DNA of 64,000 nucleotides from Devosia lacusdianchii (GTDB lineage Bacteria > Pseudomonadota > Alphaproteobacteria > Rhizobiales > Devosiaceae): NCBI RefSeq assembly GCF_022429625.1, contig NZ_CP092483.1, positions 1,860,001 through 1,924,000 on the forward strand. Reading direction: 5' to 3'. Position numbers and translations under genes: made by a program. Below, piece by piece: positions 8,347-16,712 of the stretch (position 1 is its first letter; each line of letters opens with the position of its first letter). The notes under the pieces were generated by a model. That model had not been told where the DNA came from. It worked only from the letters and a program-made list of their open reading frames with translations, and searched no databases.

Positions 8347-9051
8347 TCACCACAGGTAGAACAAGGCGAAAATGAAGACCCACACCAGATCGACGAAGTG
8401 CCAATAGAGGCCCATGATCTCGACGATCTCGTAGCGGCCCTTGCGGGAGGTGAAGAAGCCAGGGCGCCCGGTATCGAAGTCGCCGCGCCAGACCTTGCGG
8501 GCCACGATCAGCAGGAAGATGACGCCGATGCTGACATGGGTGCCGTGAAAGCCGGTGATCATGAAGAAGATAGCGCCGAACTGCTGGGCGCCCCATGGAT
8601 TTTCCCACGGGCGCACGCCCTCCGAGATCAACTTGCTCCACTCGAAGGCCTGCATGCCCACGAACATTAGCCCGAACGCTGCGGTCAGCAGCATCAGGAT
8701 AGCGGTCTTGGCGCGGTCGCGGCGGTAGCCGAAATTGACTGCCATCGCCATGGTGCCACTCGAGGTGATGAGCACAAAAGTCATGATGGCGATGAGCAGG
8801 AGCGGCATGTGGTTGCCGGCGATTTCCAGCGAGAAGACCTCGCTGGCATTGGGCCACGGCACTGTCGTCGACATTCGGGCCGTCATGTAAGAGAGCAGGA
8901 AGCAGCCGAAGATGAAGGTGTCGCTGAGCAGGAACACCCACATCATCACCTTGCCCCAGGACGCCGTCTTGAACGAGCGTTGGTCGGACGACCAATCGGC
9001 AACAATGCCGCTCCAGCCGGACGCCCGTTGCGGAACTGCGGGATCGCTCAT
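8347..9051 (-). CDS. Cytochrome c oxidase subunit III (second copy, CoxP-like)
   Basis: A 234-residue heme-copper oxidase subunit III with seven likely membrane helices. Typical motifs are WVFLLSDTFIFG near the first helix, GMQAFEW, TGFHGTHVSIGVIFLL and EIMGLYWHFVDLVWVFIF at the end. It starts inside the stop of the upstream subunit III-like gene (ATGA overlap), showing translational coupling. Subunit III stabilises subunit I and proton uptake. This copy looks more canonical than its neighbour, and the pair recalls CoxO/CoxP of Bradyrhizobium; the exact correspondence is inferred. Confidence 0.9.
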   Translation of the reverse strand: MSDPAVPQRASGWSGIVADWSSDQRSFKTASWGKVMMWVFLLSDTFIFGCFLLSYMTARMSTTVPWPNASEVFSLEIAGNHMPLLLIAIMTFVLITSSGTMAMAVNFGYRRDRAKTAILMLLTAAFGLMFVGMQAFEWSKLISEGVRPWENPWGAQQFGAIFFMITGFHGTHVSIGVIFLLIVARKVWRGDFDTGRPGFFTSRKGRYEIVEIMGLYWHFVDLVWVFIFALFYLW

Positions 9052-9767
9052 GGCAGGCCTCCCTGGGTCAGAATCTGGCTGCACAGGGTGAGGAACTCGG
9101 CGGCCGATCCCGAAAGGACCGCCAGCAGTACCGCCCAGACGAACAGCATGAACAGCCAGTAGGTAGCGGCCAGCTCGACGCTGACCCGTATCCGCTCGCG
9201 GTGTTCGCCGCGTCGGATCCGCTCGAAGCTACGGGCGAGTGCGAACATGCCGCCGATGACGTGCAGACCATGCGCCGCGGTCATTAGATAAAAGAAGCTG
9301 TCCGCCGGGCCGGAATTGACGAAGTTGCCGCTCGCGGCCAGCATGCGCCAGGCGGCGAACTGGCCCGCCAGAAACAATAGCGCGCCGCCGCTGGCGATTA
9401 GGACGCCGGTCTGCACCGTTGCGCGGTCACCGCGATTGGCCGCTCTCAGAGACCATTCGAGCGCTAGGCTGGTGCCCAGCAATGTCAGGGTATTGGGCCA
9501 GACGATCCAGGGCAGGGGCATCGCTCGCCAATCCGTCCCCTCCGCGCGCAGCAGATAGCCGGTGATCAGCAGCGCGAACAGCGAGCCAACGACCGCCAGG
9601 AACACGCCGAGACCTACCTGCGCCGACGAGTGGGGCGGGGCACCGGAATGGACCACGTCGCCGGCCTGATCGCCCTGCAGCCACGGCTTGGCGAACAGGC
9701 CCTGCCGCGACAGCCACCAGCCGGCGATAAGCGTCAGGACCGCAATGAAACCCAGGATAGCGCTCAT
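9048..9767 (-). CDS. Cytochrome c oxidase subunit III, divergent copy (CoxO-like)
   Basis: A 239-residue membrane protein of the subunit III family, but clearly different from the following gene. An extra N-terminal membrane segment and hydrophilic linker (about residues 1-45) precede the III-like helices, with LALEWSLRAANRG, FLAGQFAAW, FFYLMTAAHGLHVIGG and YWLFMLFVWAVLLAVL. It overlaps subunit I and the second subunit III by four bases each, so all are co-translated. Having two III-type subunits in one oxidase operon matches the coxMNOP arrangement. Confidence 0.85.
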   Translation of the reverse strand: MSAILGFIAVLTLIAGWWLSRQGLFAKPWLQGDQAGDVVHSGAPPHSSAQVGLGVFLAVVGSLFALLITGYLLRAEGTDWRAMPLPWIVWPNTLTLLGTSLALEWSLRAANRGDRATVQTGVLIASGGALLFLAGQFAAWRMLAASGNFVNSGPADSFFYLMTAAHGLHVIGGMFALARSFERIRRGEHRERIRVSVELAATYWLFMLFVWAVLLAVLSGSAAEFLTLCSQILTQGGLP

Positions 9768-11533
9768 GCCGCGCCCCCCTTGGTGAGGGTGCCAGGCTCG
9801 TTCTGGGGGATGAAATCCTCCTTGGCGCCAGGCACGCTGTAGTCATAAGCCCAGCGATAGACCATCGGCAGCGTGTCGCCCCAATTGCCGTGCACCGGCG
9901 GGGTCTGCGGGGTCTGCCATTCCAGCGTCGTGGCGCGCCAGGGATTGGGTCCGGATTCCTTGCCGTGGCGCAGGCTCCAGATGAGGTTGAACACGAAGAC
10001 GATTTGCGCGAAGCCCACGATGAACGCCATGACCGAGATAAAGGCGTTCAGCGTTGCGGCCGAGGGCGGCATGATCAGGATGTCTGAAGACTCGAAGTAA
10101 CGCCGCGGCGCCCCCATCAGCCCCAGATAATGCATGGGGAAGAAGATGAGATAGGCGCCGAGGAACGTGACCCAGAAGTGGAACTTGGCCATAGCGTCGC
10201 CAAGCATCCGGCCGGTGACCTTGGGGTACCAATGGTAGATGGCGCCGAAGATGACCAGGATCGGCGCCACACCCATCACCATGTGAAAGTGCGCCACCAC
10301 GAACATCGTGTCCGATAGCGGCACGTCGACCACCACATTGCCCAGGAACAGGCCCGACAGCCCACCATTGACAAAGGTGACGATGAAGCCGAGGGCGAAC
10401 AGCATGGGCGGGTTGAAATGGATGTCGCCGCGCCACAGCGTCAGCACCCAATTGTAGACCTTGATCGCCGTTGGCACCGCGATGATCAACGTCGTCGTGG
10501 CAAAGAAGAACCCGAAATAGGGGTTCATGCCGCTCACATACATGTGGTGCGCCCACACGATGAAACTCAGCGCCCCGATGCCGACAATGGCCCACACCAT
10601 CATGCGATAACCGAAGATGTTGCGCCGGGCATGGGTGCTGATGAGATCGGACACGATGCCGAAGGCGGGCAGGGCGACGATGTAGACTTCGGGGTGACCG
10701 AAGAACCAGAACAGATGCTGAAACAGGATCGGGCTGCCACCGCCATAGCTCAGCTGTTCGCCCATCTCGACCAGCGTCGGCATGAAGAAGCTGGTGCCCA
10801 GATACTTGTCGAACAACATCATCACCGAGGCCACGAATAGCGCCGGAAAGGCGAGCAGCGCCATGATGGTGGCAACGAAGATACCCCAGATCGTCAGCGG
10901 CAACCGCATCAGCGTCATGCCGCGCGTGCGGGCCTGCAGCACCGTCACCGTGTAGTTGAGCCCACCCATGGTGAAGCCGATGATGAAGAGGATCAGCGAC
11001 ACCAGCATCAGCATGATGCCCCATTGCTGCCCGGGCGTATTGGAGAGGATCGCCTGCGGCGGATAGAGCGTCCAGCCGGCGCCCGTCGGACCGCCCGGCA
11101 CGAAGAAGCTGACCACCAGCAGCAACACGGCAAGCAGGTATAGCCAGTAGCTGAGCATGTTGGCGTAGGGGAAGACCATGTCCCGGGCGCCCACCATCAG
11201 CGGAATGAGGTAATTGCCGAAACCGCCCAGGAACAGCGCAGTCAGCAAGTACACCACCATGATCATGCCGTGCATGGTGATGATCTGGTAGTAGCGCTCG
11301 GCGTCGATGAATTCGAACACACCAGGAAAACCGAGCTGCAGGCGGATCAGCCAGGAGAGGACCAGCGCCACAGCGCCGATGGCCAGTGCCGTCGCCGAGT
11401 ATTGCACGGCGATGACCTTGGCATCTTGCGAGAAGACATACTTCGTCCACCAGCTGTGCGGGTGGTAGAGCTCCATATCCTCGATTTCGGCGGGCGGGAC
11501 GGTGTCGCTCGCGTCATGCGGGATGTCGGCCAT
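9764..11533 (-). CDS. ctaD: Cytochrome c oxidase subunit I (A-type heme-copper oxidase)
   Basis: A 589-residue subunit I with twelve-plus membrane helices. It carries the heme and CuB site: ITMHGMIMV (low-spin heme His), FFGHPEVYIV (CuB His cross-linked to Tyr, with the A1-type Glu), VWAHHMYVSGMNP (two CuB His) and VVAHFHMVMG (heme His pair). The K-channel pattern PTAIKVYNW and the D-channel Asp in ARDMVFP are present. It reduces O2 to water with proton pumping in the inner membrane. No heme-A synthesis or copper-assembly genes lie in this operon, so they must be elsewhere. Confidence 0.95.
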   Translation of the reverse strand: MADIPHDASDTVPPAEIEDMELYHPHSWWTKYVFSQDAKVIAVQYSATALAIGAVALVLSWLIRLQLGFPGVFEFIDAERYYQIITMHGMIMVVYLLTALFLGGFGNYLIPLMVGARDMVFPYANMLSYWLYLLAVLLLVVSFFVPGGPTGAGWTLYPPQAILSNTPGQQWGIMLMLVSLILFIIGFTMGGLNYTVTVLQARTRGMTLMRLPLTIWGIFVATIMALLAFPALFVASVMMLFDKYLGTSFFMPTLVEMGEQLSYGGGSPILFQHLFWFFGHPEVYIVALPAFGIVSDLISTHARRNIFGYRMMVWAIVGIGALSFIVWAHHMYVSGMNPYFGFFFATTTLIIAVPTAIKVYNWVLTLWRGDIHFNPPMLFALGFIVTFVNGGLSGLFLGNVVVDVPLSDTMFVVAHFHMVMGVAPILVIFGAIYHWYPKVTGRMLGDAMAKFHFWVTFLGAYLIFFPMHYLGLMGAPRRYFESSDILIMPPSAATLNAFISVMAFIVGFAQIVFVFNLIWSLRHGKESGPNPWRATTLEWQTPQTPPVHGNWGDTLPMVYRWAYDYSVPGAKEDFIPQNEPGTLTKGGAA

Positions 11534-11604
11534 GCGCTCCTCCTCAATACTCCTCTTCGTGGCCGTCTTGATGCGGCCTGGTATTCAAGCTCCTCCGCGT
11601 GCGC

Positions 11605-12396
11605 TCAGGACGAAAGGCCGGCAAACGTCACCTGCGACGTCAGCCATTCCTGATATTCCTCGTCGGTGACAACGGTCACGACGCCGCGCATATAGGAATG
11701 CCCGACCCCGCATAGTTCCGCGCAAAGGATTTCGTAGGTTCCGGTCTGGGTCGGCGTCACCCAGAAATAGGTGACCGAGCCCGGGATCATGTCCATCTTC
11801 GCCCGGAATTCCGGGACATAGAAGTCGTGCAGCACATCGATCGAGCGCAGCAGGAAACGGACCGGGCGATCGACGGGAATGATGAGCTCGCCACCCTCGA
11901 TCAGCACATCGTCCTGACCATTGGGATCGTCTGGGCTCACGCCCAGGGTGTTCTCGAAGTTCACAAGGCGGTTGTCGGCAGCACCGAGCTTGCCATCGGC
12001 GCCCGGCAGCCGGAAGCTCCACAGCCATTGCTGGCCGATTACCTCCACATCCGTCGCTTCTTCGGGGACCTCGACGAACTGGGCCCAGACGAACAGCCCG
12101 GGCGTCAGCATCGCGATGACGCCGCCCGCGGTGAGGGCGGTCAGCCACCCCTCAAGCCGCTTGTTCTCCGGTTCATAGGCAGCCTTGCGGCCCGGCTTAT
12201 GGCGGAATCGGAACAGGCAGTAGGCGACAAACAGCAGCACCGCTGAAAATACCAGGCTGGTGATCCAGAAGGTAAGCACGGTAGTGTCGTCGATATAGCC
12301 CCAATTCGATGCCAGCGGCGAGAACCACCACGGGCTGACGAAATGAAACACGATGGATCCAACGACAATCAGGACCAACATGACAGCAACGACCAT
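11605..12396 (-). CDS. ctaC: Cytochrome c oxidase subunit II (CuA)
   Basis: A 263-residue subunit II: two N-terminal membrane helices (about residues 1-20 and 40-65, the first perhaps also a signal), a third hydrophobic stretch (VIAMLTPGLFVWAQF) and a periplasmic cupredoxin domain with GQQWLWSF, the electron-entry aromatic patch, and the CuA motif CAELCGVGHSYM. It accepts electrons from cytochrome c. The chosen ATG has GGAGGTGAG just before it; the upstream ATG would place that binding site inside the gene. First gene of the operon. Confidence 0.92.
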   Translation of the reverse strand: MVVAVMLVLIVVGSIVFHFVSPWWFSPLASNWGYIDDTTVLTFWITSLVFSAVLLFVAYCLFRFRHKPGRKAAYEPENKRLEGWLTALTAGGVIAMLTPGLFVWAQFVEVPEEATDVEVIGQQWLWSFRLPGADGKLGAADNRLVNFENTLGVSPDDPNGQDDVLIEGGELIIPVDRPVRFLLRSIDVLHDFYVPEFRAKMDMIPGSVTYFWVTPTQTGTYEILCAELCGVGHSYMRGVVTVVTDEEYQEWLTSQVTFAGLSS

Positions 12397-12801
12397 CGCG
12401 CTCTCACCTCCCATCCGGTAGGGGAGCTTGAGGCGCTGGGACCAGCCCGATCAGGTGATGTCCCAGCCGGCCCTTGCGGCCGTCATGCCGTAGTAGGGTC
12501 GTTCGCACGGCCACGCTCCTCGCATCACCCCTTTGGTGACTCAGTGCAGGAACAGACTCGACGCAAGACAATGAGCGGCAAGATTTTTCGGCACACTCCG
12601 CTCAGGCGGAGGCTGTCATTGACCGGTGAGAAAGTCAACTTCTCGTGTAGAGGCCGTTGTGTCGTCGAGTTGAGGGCGCAGGTTCGCCGTAATGGCAGTA
12701 CCGACGCGAAGCAAGAGAGTGAATGATGTCATCAAGTGTGCTGTGCACTGCGTCGGCCAAGCTGTAATCTCCCAGCCGTTGCTGGTTTTGGGAGGTACGG
12801 C
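12397..12801. promoter_or_regulatory. Gene-free region between the oxidase operon and GFA gene
   Basis: About 400 bases between divergent genes. No convincing gene is seen; the frames here show poor codon bias. It must hold the promoters of the oxidase operon (minus) and of the GFA gene (plus). One imperfect operator-like element is visible: TTGAC-N10-GTCAA at 12619-12638. The spacing does not match an FNR/FixK box (N4), so I do not assign it. Confidence 0.4.
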
Positions 12802-13194
12802 ATGGAGCAAGTCACTGGCGGATGCCTTTGCGGCGATGTGCGTGTCGTGGCAACCGGACGCCCATACCGCGTCGGGATTTGTCACTGCCTGGACTGCCGC
12901 AAGCATCATGGCGCACTCTTCTACGCCGCAGCCATCTTCCCGCAGGACGCGGTGGAGATAACGGGCGAGACGCATAATTACCAAGGCCGTCACTTCTGCC
13001 CCCGCTGCGGCTCGTCGGTCTTTGCCCGCAGCGACGACGAGGTCGAGGTGCATCTGGGCTCGCTCGATGCGCCCGACCAGTTCACGCCGCGTTACGAAGG
13101 CTGGACTGTGCGACGAGAGGGCTGGTTGCCGGAATTTCCGGGGATGACGCGCTTCGAGCGGGCGCGCAACGGCTCGGGACGGCACGAAGATTAG
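12802..13194 (+). CDS. GFA-family (glutathione-dependent formaldehyde-activating) protein
   Basis: A 130-residue Zn-binding protein of the GFA/CENP-V fold. The Cys motifs are complete: GGCLCGDVR near the N-terminus, CHCLDCRK with the structural and catalytic site Cys residues, and FCPRCGSSVF. Family members bind two zinc ions; most are not real formaldehyde-activating enzymes and have unknown substrates. The ATG chosen is preceded by GGAGGTACGGC; the open frame extends upstream without homology. It stands alone between the oxidase operon and the NlpC/P60 gene. Confidence 0.9.
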   Translation: MEQVTGGCLCGDVRVVATGRPYRVGICHCLDCRKHHGALFYAAAIFPQDAVEITGETHNYQGRHFCPRCGSSVFARSDDEVEVHLGSLDAPDQFTPRYEGWTVRREGWLPEFPGMTRFERARNGSGRHED

Positions 13195-13282
13195 CACGCG
13201 CCTGGCGGCCTGCCGTTGGGTGACAGAGTCCGGCTGATGGGCTAGCGTCGCTGCATGTGCAGCACCATTCCGAAGGCCTATC

Positions 13283-14104
13283 TTGTTTGACCCGCGGCTT
13301 ACCCTGATACGCGACGGCCTTGCAGCCCGGTCCCTGGAGGGGATTATCCCCGCGGATCGCTATCAGGACACTTGGCCCCGCCAGACGGTGGTCGCTTCCA
13401 CCGCGGTGCGCCGAGAACCCTCGTCGAGCGGCGAACAGCTGGATCAACTGCTGTTTGGTGAGCGCTTCGAGGTGCTGGACGAGGCCGATGGATGGGCCTT
13501 CGGTCAGGCCGTGCGCGACGGGTATGTCGGCTATGTTGACGCCGCCGCGTTGGGTGGCTCGCCGACGACGCCGACCCATACGGTTCGCGCGCTCCGCACC
13601 TATGCGTTCAGCACGCCCAGCATCAAGGCACCGCCGACCGGGCTTTATTCTATGAACGCCCTGGTCGCCGCCGAGGGGCAGGAAGGGCGCTTTGTGAAGA
13701 CGGCCGGCGGCTGGTTTGTCGAGGAGCATCTTGCTCCGATCGGGCAGGCTGAACCGGATTATGTGGCGGTTGCCGAGCGGTTCGTCGGCACGCCGTATCA
13801 ATGGGGCGGGCGCGAGAGTCTGGGGCTCGATTGTTCTGGGTTGGTGCAGCAGGCGCTCTATGCCAGCGGCCGGACCTGTCCGCGCGATAGTGACCAGCAG
13901 GCCGCGATGGGAGAACCGGTCGAGACTCTGCGACGCGGCGACCTGGTATTTTGGCGCGGTCACGTGGCGATGATGACCAGCGAGACCGACATCATCCACG
14001 CCAATGCCTACTACATGGCCGTAGTCGTCGAGCCGCTTGCGGAGGCCGTCGCGCGCACGATCAGCCGGGGCGGCGGCGAACCCACGGCCTTTCGCCGCAT
14101 CTGA
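13283..14104 (+). CDS. NlpC/P60 family peptidoglycan endopeptidase with SH3-like domains
   Basis: A 273-residue protein: an N-terminal SH3-like pair (about residues 30-140, with LLFGERFEVLDEADGWAFGQ and GYVGYVD) and a C-terminal NlpC/P60 domain. The catalytic Cys is in LDCSGLVQQAL, the His in RGHVAMM, and a third polar residue in IIHANAY. Such enzymes cut D-Glu-diaminopimelate links in stem peptides. No signal peptide is visible. The start is a TTG after GAAGG; an ATG at 13255 is in another frame and stops within 36 bases. The N-terminal DPRLT...RDGLAA resembles other rhizobial family members. Confidence 0.88.
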   Translation: MFDPRLTLIRDGLAARSLEGIIPADRYQDTWPRQTVVASTAVRREPSSSGEQLDQLLFGERFEVLDEADGWAFGQAVRDGYVGYVDAAALGGSPTTPTHTVRALRTYAFSTPSIKAPPTGLYSMNALVAAEGQEGRFVKTAGGWFVEEHLAPIGQAEPDYVAVAERFVGTPYQWGGRESLGLDCSGLVQQALYASGRTCPRDSDQQAAMGEPVETLRRGDLVFWRGHVAMMTSETDIIHANAYYMAVVVEPLAEAVARTISRGGGEPTAFRRI

Positions 14105-14116
14105 TTGCGCCGTTGA

Positions 14117-15016
14117 CTACGCCGGCATCGGGCGGATGAAGTGGTTCTTTCCAACCTCGCGCGTTTCAGGCTGACCGATCGCGGACTGGCGACGGATCAC
14201 GTCGATGCGGCTGAGTTCATCGTTGAATCGCGTATCCGTGAAGGGCCGGTCTGGGTCGGGAACCGCCGACAGCAGCAGGCGCGTGTACGGGTGCTGCGGA
14301 TTGCCGAGCACGCTGTCCGTCTCGCCCCATTCGACGATCTGCCCGGCATACATGACCATGATGTCCTCGGCCACATAGCGGGCGGTGGCGATATCGTGAG
14401 TGATGTAGAGCACGGCCAGCTTGAGCTGGCGCTTCATGTCGTTCAGCAGGTTGAGGATGCCCAGGCGCACCGAGACATCGAGCATGGAAGTCGGTTCGTC
14501 GGCGATGATGACCTCTGGATTGACTGCCAGGGCGCGCGCAATGCTGATGCGTTGGCGCTGTCCGCCGGACAGTTCATGAGGATATTTCGGGACGATCAAG
14601 ACAGGGTCGAGGTTTACCCGCGTGAGCAGTTCGCCGATAGCCGCCCGCCGCTCCGCCCCGCTGAGCGCGGGTTGATGCAGTCGCAGCGGCCGCTCCAGGT
14701 GATAGCGGATGGTATGGGCTGGATTGAGCGACGAAAACGGGTCCTGAAACACCATCTGGACCGCGCGTCGATAGTCTCTCAAACTGCCCTCGACCGGTGA
14801 GCCGCGGAACAGCAGGCGACCCTCGTCGGGTTGGTATTCGCGCATGATCAGGCGGGCGGCCGTGGTTTTGCCTGAGCCGGATTCTCCGACCAGCGCCAGG
14901 GTGCGGCCGGGATGGAGGGCAAACGACACCGAGCGCGCCGCATAGACCCGCGCCTCGGCACGACCGAAGAATTTCGAGACATTGTCGAGGGCGATGACGG
15001 GTGCGCTCTCGCTCAT
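14117..15016 (-). CDS. ABC transporter ATPase (DppF/OppF-like)
   Basis: A 299-residue ATP-binding protein of the dipeptide/oligopeptide/nickel-type importer group. Walker A is GESGSGKTT, the signature is LSGGQRQRIS, Walker B is VIIADEPTSMLD, and the switch His is in YITHDIA. The C-terminus has the extension typical of this group (HPYTRLLLSAVPDPD). It energises the permease pair encoded upstream. It overlaps the other ATPase gene by four bases and is the last gene of the operon. Substrate inference comes from the NagZ-type glycosidase at the operon start. Confidence 0.92.
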   Translation of the reverse strand: MSESAPVIALDNVSKFFGRAEARVYAARSVSFALHPGRTLALVGESGSGKTTAARLIMREYQPDEGRLLFRGSPVEGSLRDYRRAVQMVFQDPFSSLNPAHTIRYHLERPLRLHQPALSGAERRAAIGELLTRVNLDPVLIVPKYPHELSGGQRQRISIARALAVNPEVIIADEPTSMLDVSVRLGILNLLNDMKRQLKLAVLYITHDIATARYVAEDIMVMYAGQIVEWGETDSVLGNPQHPYTRLLLSAVPDPDRPFTDTRFNDELSRIDVIRRQSAIGQPETREVGKNHFIRPMPA

Positions 15017-15825
15017 CGCACGCCCTCCTGCGCGATCTGCTGGCCGGTGAGGCGCGGCATCGAGGCCCAGAGTTTTCGCGTATAGTCGTGCCGTGGCGAG
15101 CGGTAGATCTCCTTGGCGGCGTTGACCTCGACCAGTTCGCCCTCAAGCATGATGCCGATGCGGTCGCTGACCTGGACCATCAGCGCCAGGTCGTGGGTGA
15201 TGAACAGCACCGAGAAACCCAGCGTCTGGCGCAACTTGTGGATACGCTGCAGAATTTCGCGCTGCACCACGACGTCCAGTGCCGTGGTCGGCTCATCCAT
15301 GATGATGAGCTTGGGACTGAGCGCCAGGCAAATGGCGATGACGATGCGCTGGCGCATGCCGCCCGATAGCTGATGCGGGTAGGCCGACAGGCGGTCGGTC
15401 GGAATGTCCACCAGTCCTAGCAGTTCGGCAGCGCGTTCTCTCGCCGCCGATCGCGACATGCCGGTATGGGTGTTGAGCACGTCGTAGAACTGGTCTTCGA
15501 TGGTCAGCACCGGATTGAGCGAATTCATCGCGCTCTGGAACACCATGGCCACTTCGCGCCAGCGGAAGCTGCGGAGTTCGGCATCGTCGAGCTCAAGCAC
15601 ATCGCGCCCGTCGAGCAGGATTTTGCTGCCTGAACGGATCAGCGCCGGCGGGCGATGCAGGCGGCTGATCGCAAAGGCGATGGTGCTCTTGCCACAGCCC
15701 GATTCCCCGGCCAGGCCGAAGAACTCGCCCGGGGCGATATCGAAGCTCACGTTCTTGACCGCGTGGAACGTGGTTCGTGCGCCGACATAGTCGATGGAGA
15801 GATTGCTGACCGAGAGAACGTTCAC
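15013..15825 (-). CDS. ABC transporter ATPase (DppD/OppD-like)
   Basis: A 270-residue ATPase: Walker A GESGCGKST, signature LSGGMRQRI, Walker B LIIMDEPTTALD, switch His in FITHDLALM. The start is a GTG that overlaps the stop of the upstream permease gene (GTGA), with GGAGG upstream; the much longer open frame before it is a shadow of the permease gene. It is shorter at the C-terminus than E. coli OppD, lacking the usual extended tail and part of the HPYT region. It pairs with the neighbouring ATPase to form the motor of the transporter. Confidence 0.92.
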   Translation of the reverse strand: MNVLSVSNLSIDYVGARTTFHAVKNVSFDIAPGEFFGLAGESGCGKSTIAFAISRLHRPPALIRSGSKILLDGRDVLELDDAELRSFRWREVAMVFQSAMNSLNPVLTIEDQFYDVLNTHTGMSRSAARERAAELLGLVDIPTDRLSAYPHQLSGGMRQRIVIAICLALSPKLIIMDEPTTALDVVVQREILQRIHKLRQTLGFSVLFITHDLALMVQVSDRIGIMLEGELVEVNAAKEIYRSPRHDYTRKLWASMPRLTGQQIAQEGVR

Positions 15826-16709
15826 AGCTTGCCCTCCCCAGCGCGGACCAGGCCAACCCAGCGACCGAGCATGCCGCCGGTGCGCAGCCGCGGATTGGCG
15901 ACCTCGTCGATGGCGAAGTTGATCAGGGCGAGACCGAGGCCCAACAAAGCCAGTGCGAAGCAGGGCGATAGCAGATCCCACCAGGCGCCGACCGACAGCG
16001 CCGACGCGTTCTGCGCATTGTAGAGCATGATGCCCCAGGAGACCGTATTGGGGTCGCCCAAGCCGAGGAATTCGAGCGTGGCCTCGGTGATGACGGCAAA
16101 GATCACGCTGCCGATGAAATTGATGCCGACAATGGAAATGAGGTTCGGGAAAATCTCGAAAGCCATGATCCGCCAACTTGGCTCGCCCAGCATCTCCGCC
16201 GATTTGACATAGTCACGCTGGCGGATTGATAGCGTCTCCGAGCGGGTGACGCGCACGCCCCATGCCCAGGACGTCAGACCCAGGATCACCGCAATGATCA
16301 GCGGGCTTGCCTGACCCACGAAGGCCGCGATCACCAGCAGCAGCGGCAGGTTGGGAATGACGAGCACCAGGTTGGTGAAGAAGTTGATGACTTCGTCGAT
16401 CACGCCGCCCTTGTAGCCGGCAATGATGCCCAGAACCGTACCGATCAGCGTGATCATCAATCCTGCGCCAAAGCCGACTGCGAGCGAGATGCGCGCGCCG
16501 TGGATCAGGCGGGTGAAGACGTCATGGCCGAGGCGCGTGGTGCCAAGCCAGTGCTCTGGTGACGGCGGCTGATGCGGACGACCGACCCGTTGAGTGGGAC
16601 TGTGCTCGCTCAGGAACGGCGCGAAGATGGCGACAAGAATGATGAGGGCCAGGATGATCACGCCCACCAGGGCCTTCTTGTTCTGCAGAAATTGAGAGAA
16701 GAGCTGCAT
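15822..16709 (-). CDS. ABC transporter permease (DppC-like)
   Basis: A 295-residue permease with one N-terminal membrane segment, a periplasmic linker (HWLGTTRLGHDVFTRLIHGAR, typical of DppC/OppC) and five C-terminal helices. The cytoplasmic EAA-type loop is visible around SAEMLGEPSWRIMAFEIFPN. It begins three bases after the other permease gene ends. With the partner permease it forms the membrane channel of a family-5 (peptide-like) importer. The final stretch is longer than usual, continuing past the last helix with DEVANPRLRTGG. Confidence 0.92.
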   Translation of the reverse strand: MQLFSQFLQNKKALVGVIILALIILVAIFAPFLSEHSPTQRVGRPHQPPSPEHWLGTTRLGHDVFTRLIHGARISLAVGFGAGLMITLIGTVLGIIAGYKGGVIDEVINFFTNLVLVIPNLPLLLVIAAFVGQASPLIIAVILGLTSWAWGVRVTRSETLSIRQRDYVKSAEMLGEPSWRIMAFEIFPNLISIVGINFIGSVIFAVITEATLEFLGLGDPNTVSWGIMLYNAQNASALSVGAWWDLLSPCFALALLGLGLALINFAIDEVANPRLRTGGMLGRWVGLVRAGEGKL

Positions 16710-16712
16710 CGG

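Noticed and set aside
9843..11450. 535-codon minus-strand frame overlapping ctaD in another frame
   Set aside because: The ctaD frame has all heme-copper oxidase motifs; this alternative is His/Arg-rich without a domain.
12619..12638. FNR/FixK box in front of the oxidase operon
   Set aside because: The TTGAC and GTCAA halves are separated by ten bases; the box requires four.
12343..12726. Short plus-strand frame in the gap after the oxidase operon
   Set aside because: Starts inside ctaC, has no ribosome binding site and its composition is not protein-like.
13255..13290. ATG start for the NlpC/P60 gene at 13255
   Set aside because: This ATG is in a different frame and stops after eleven codons; the in-frame TTG at 13283 is the better start.
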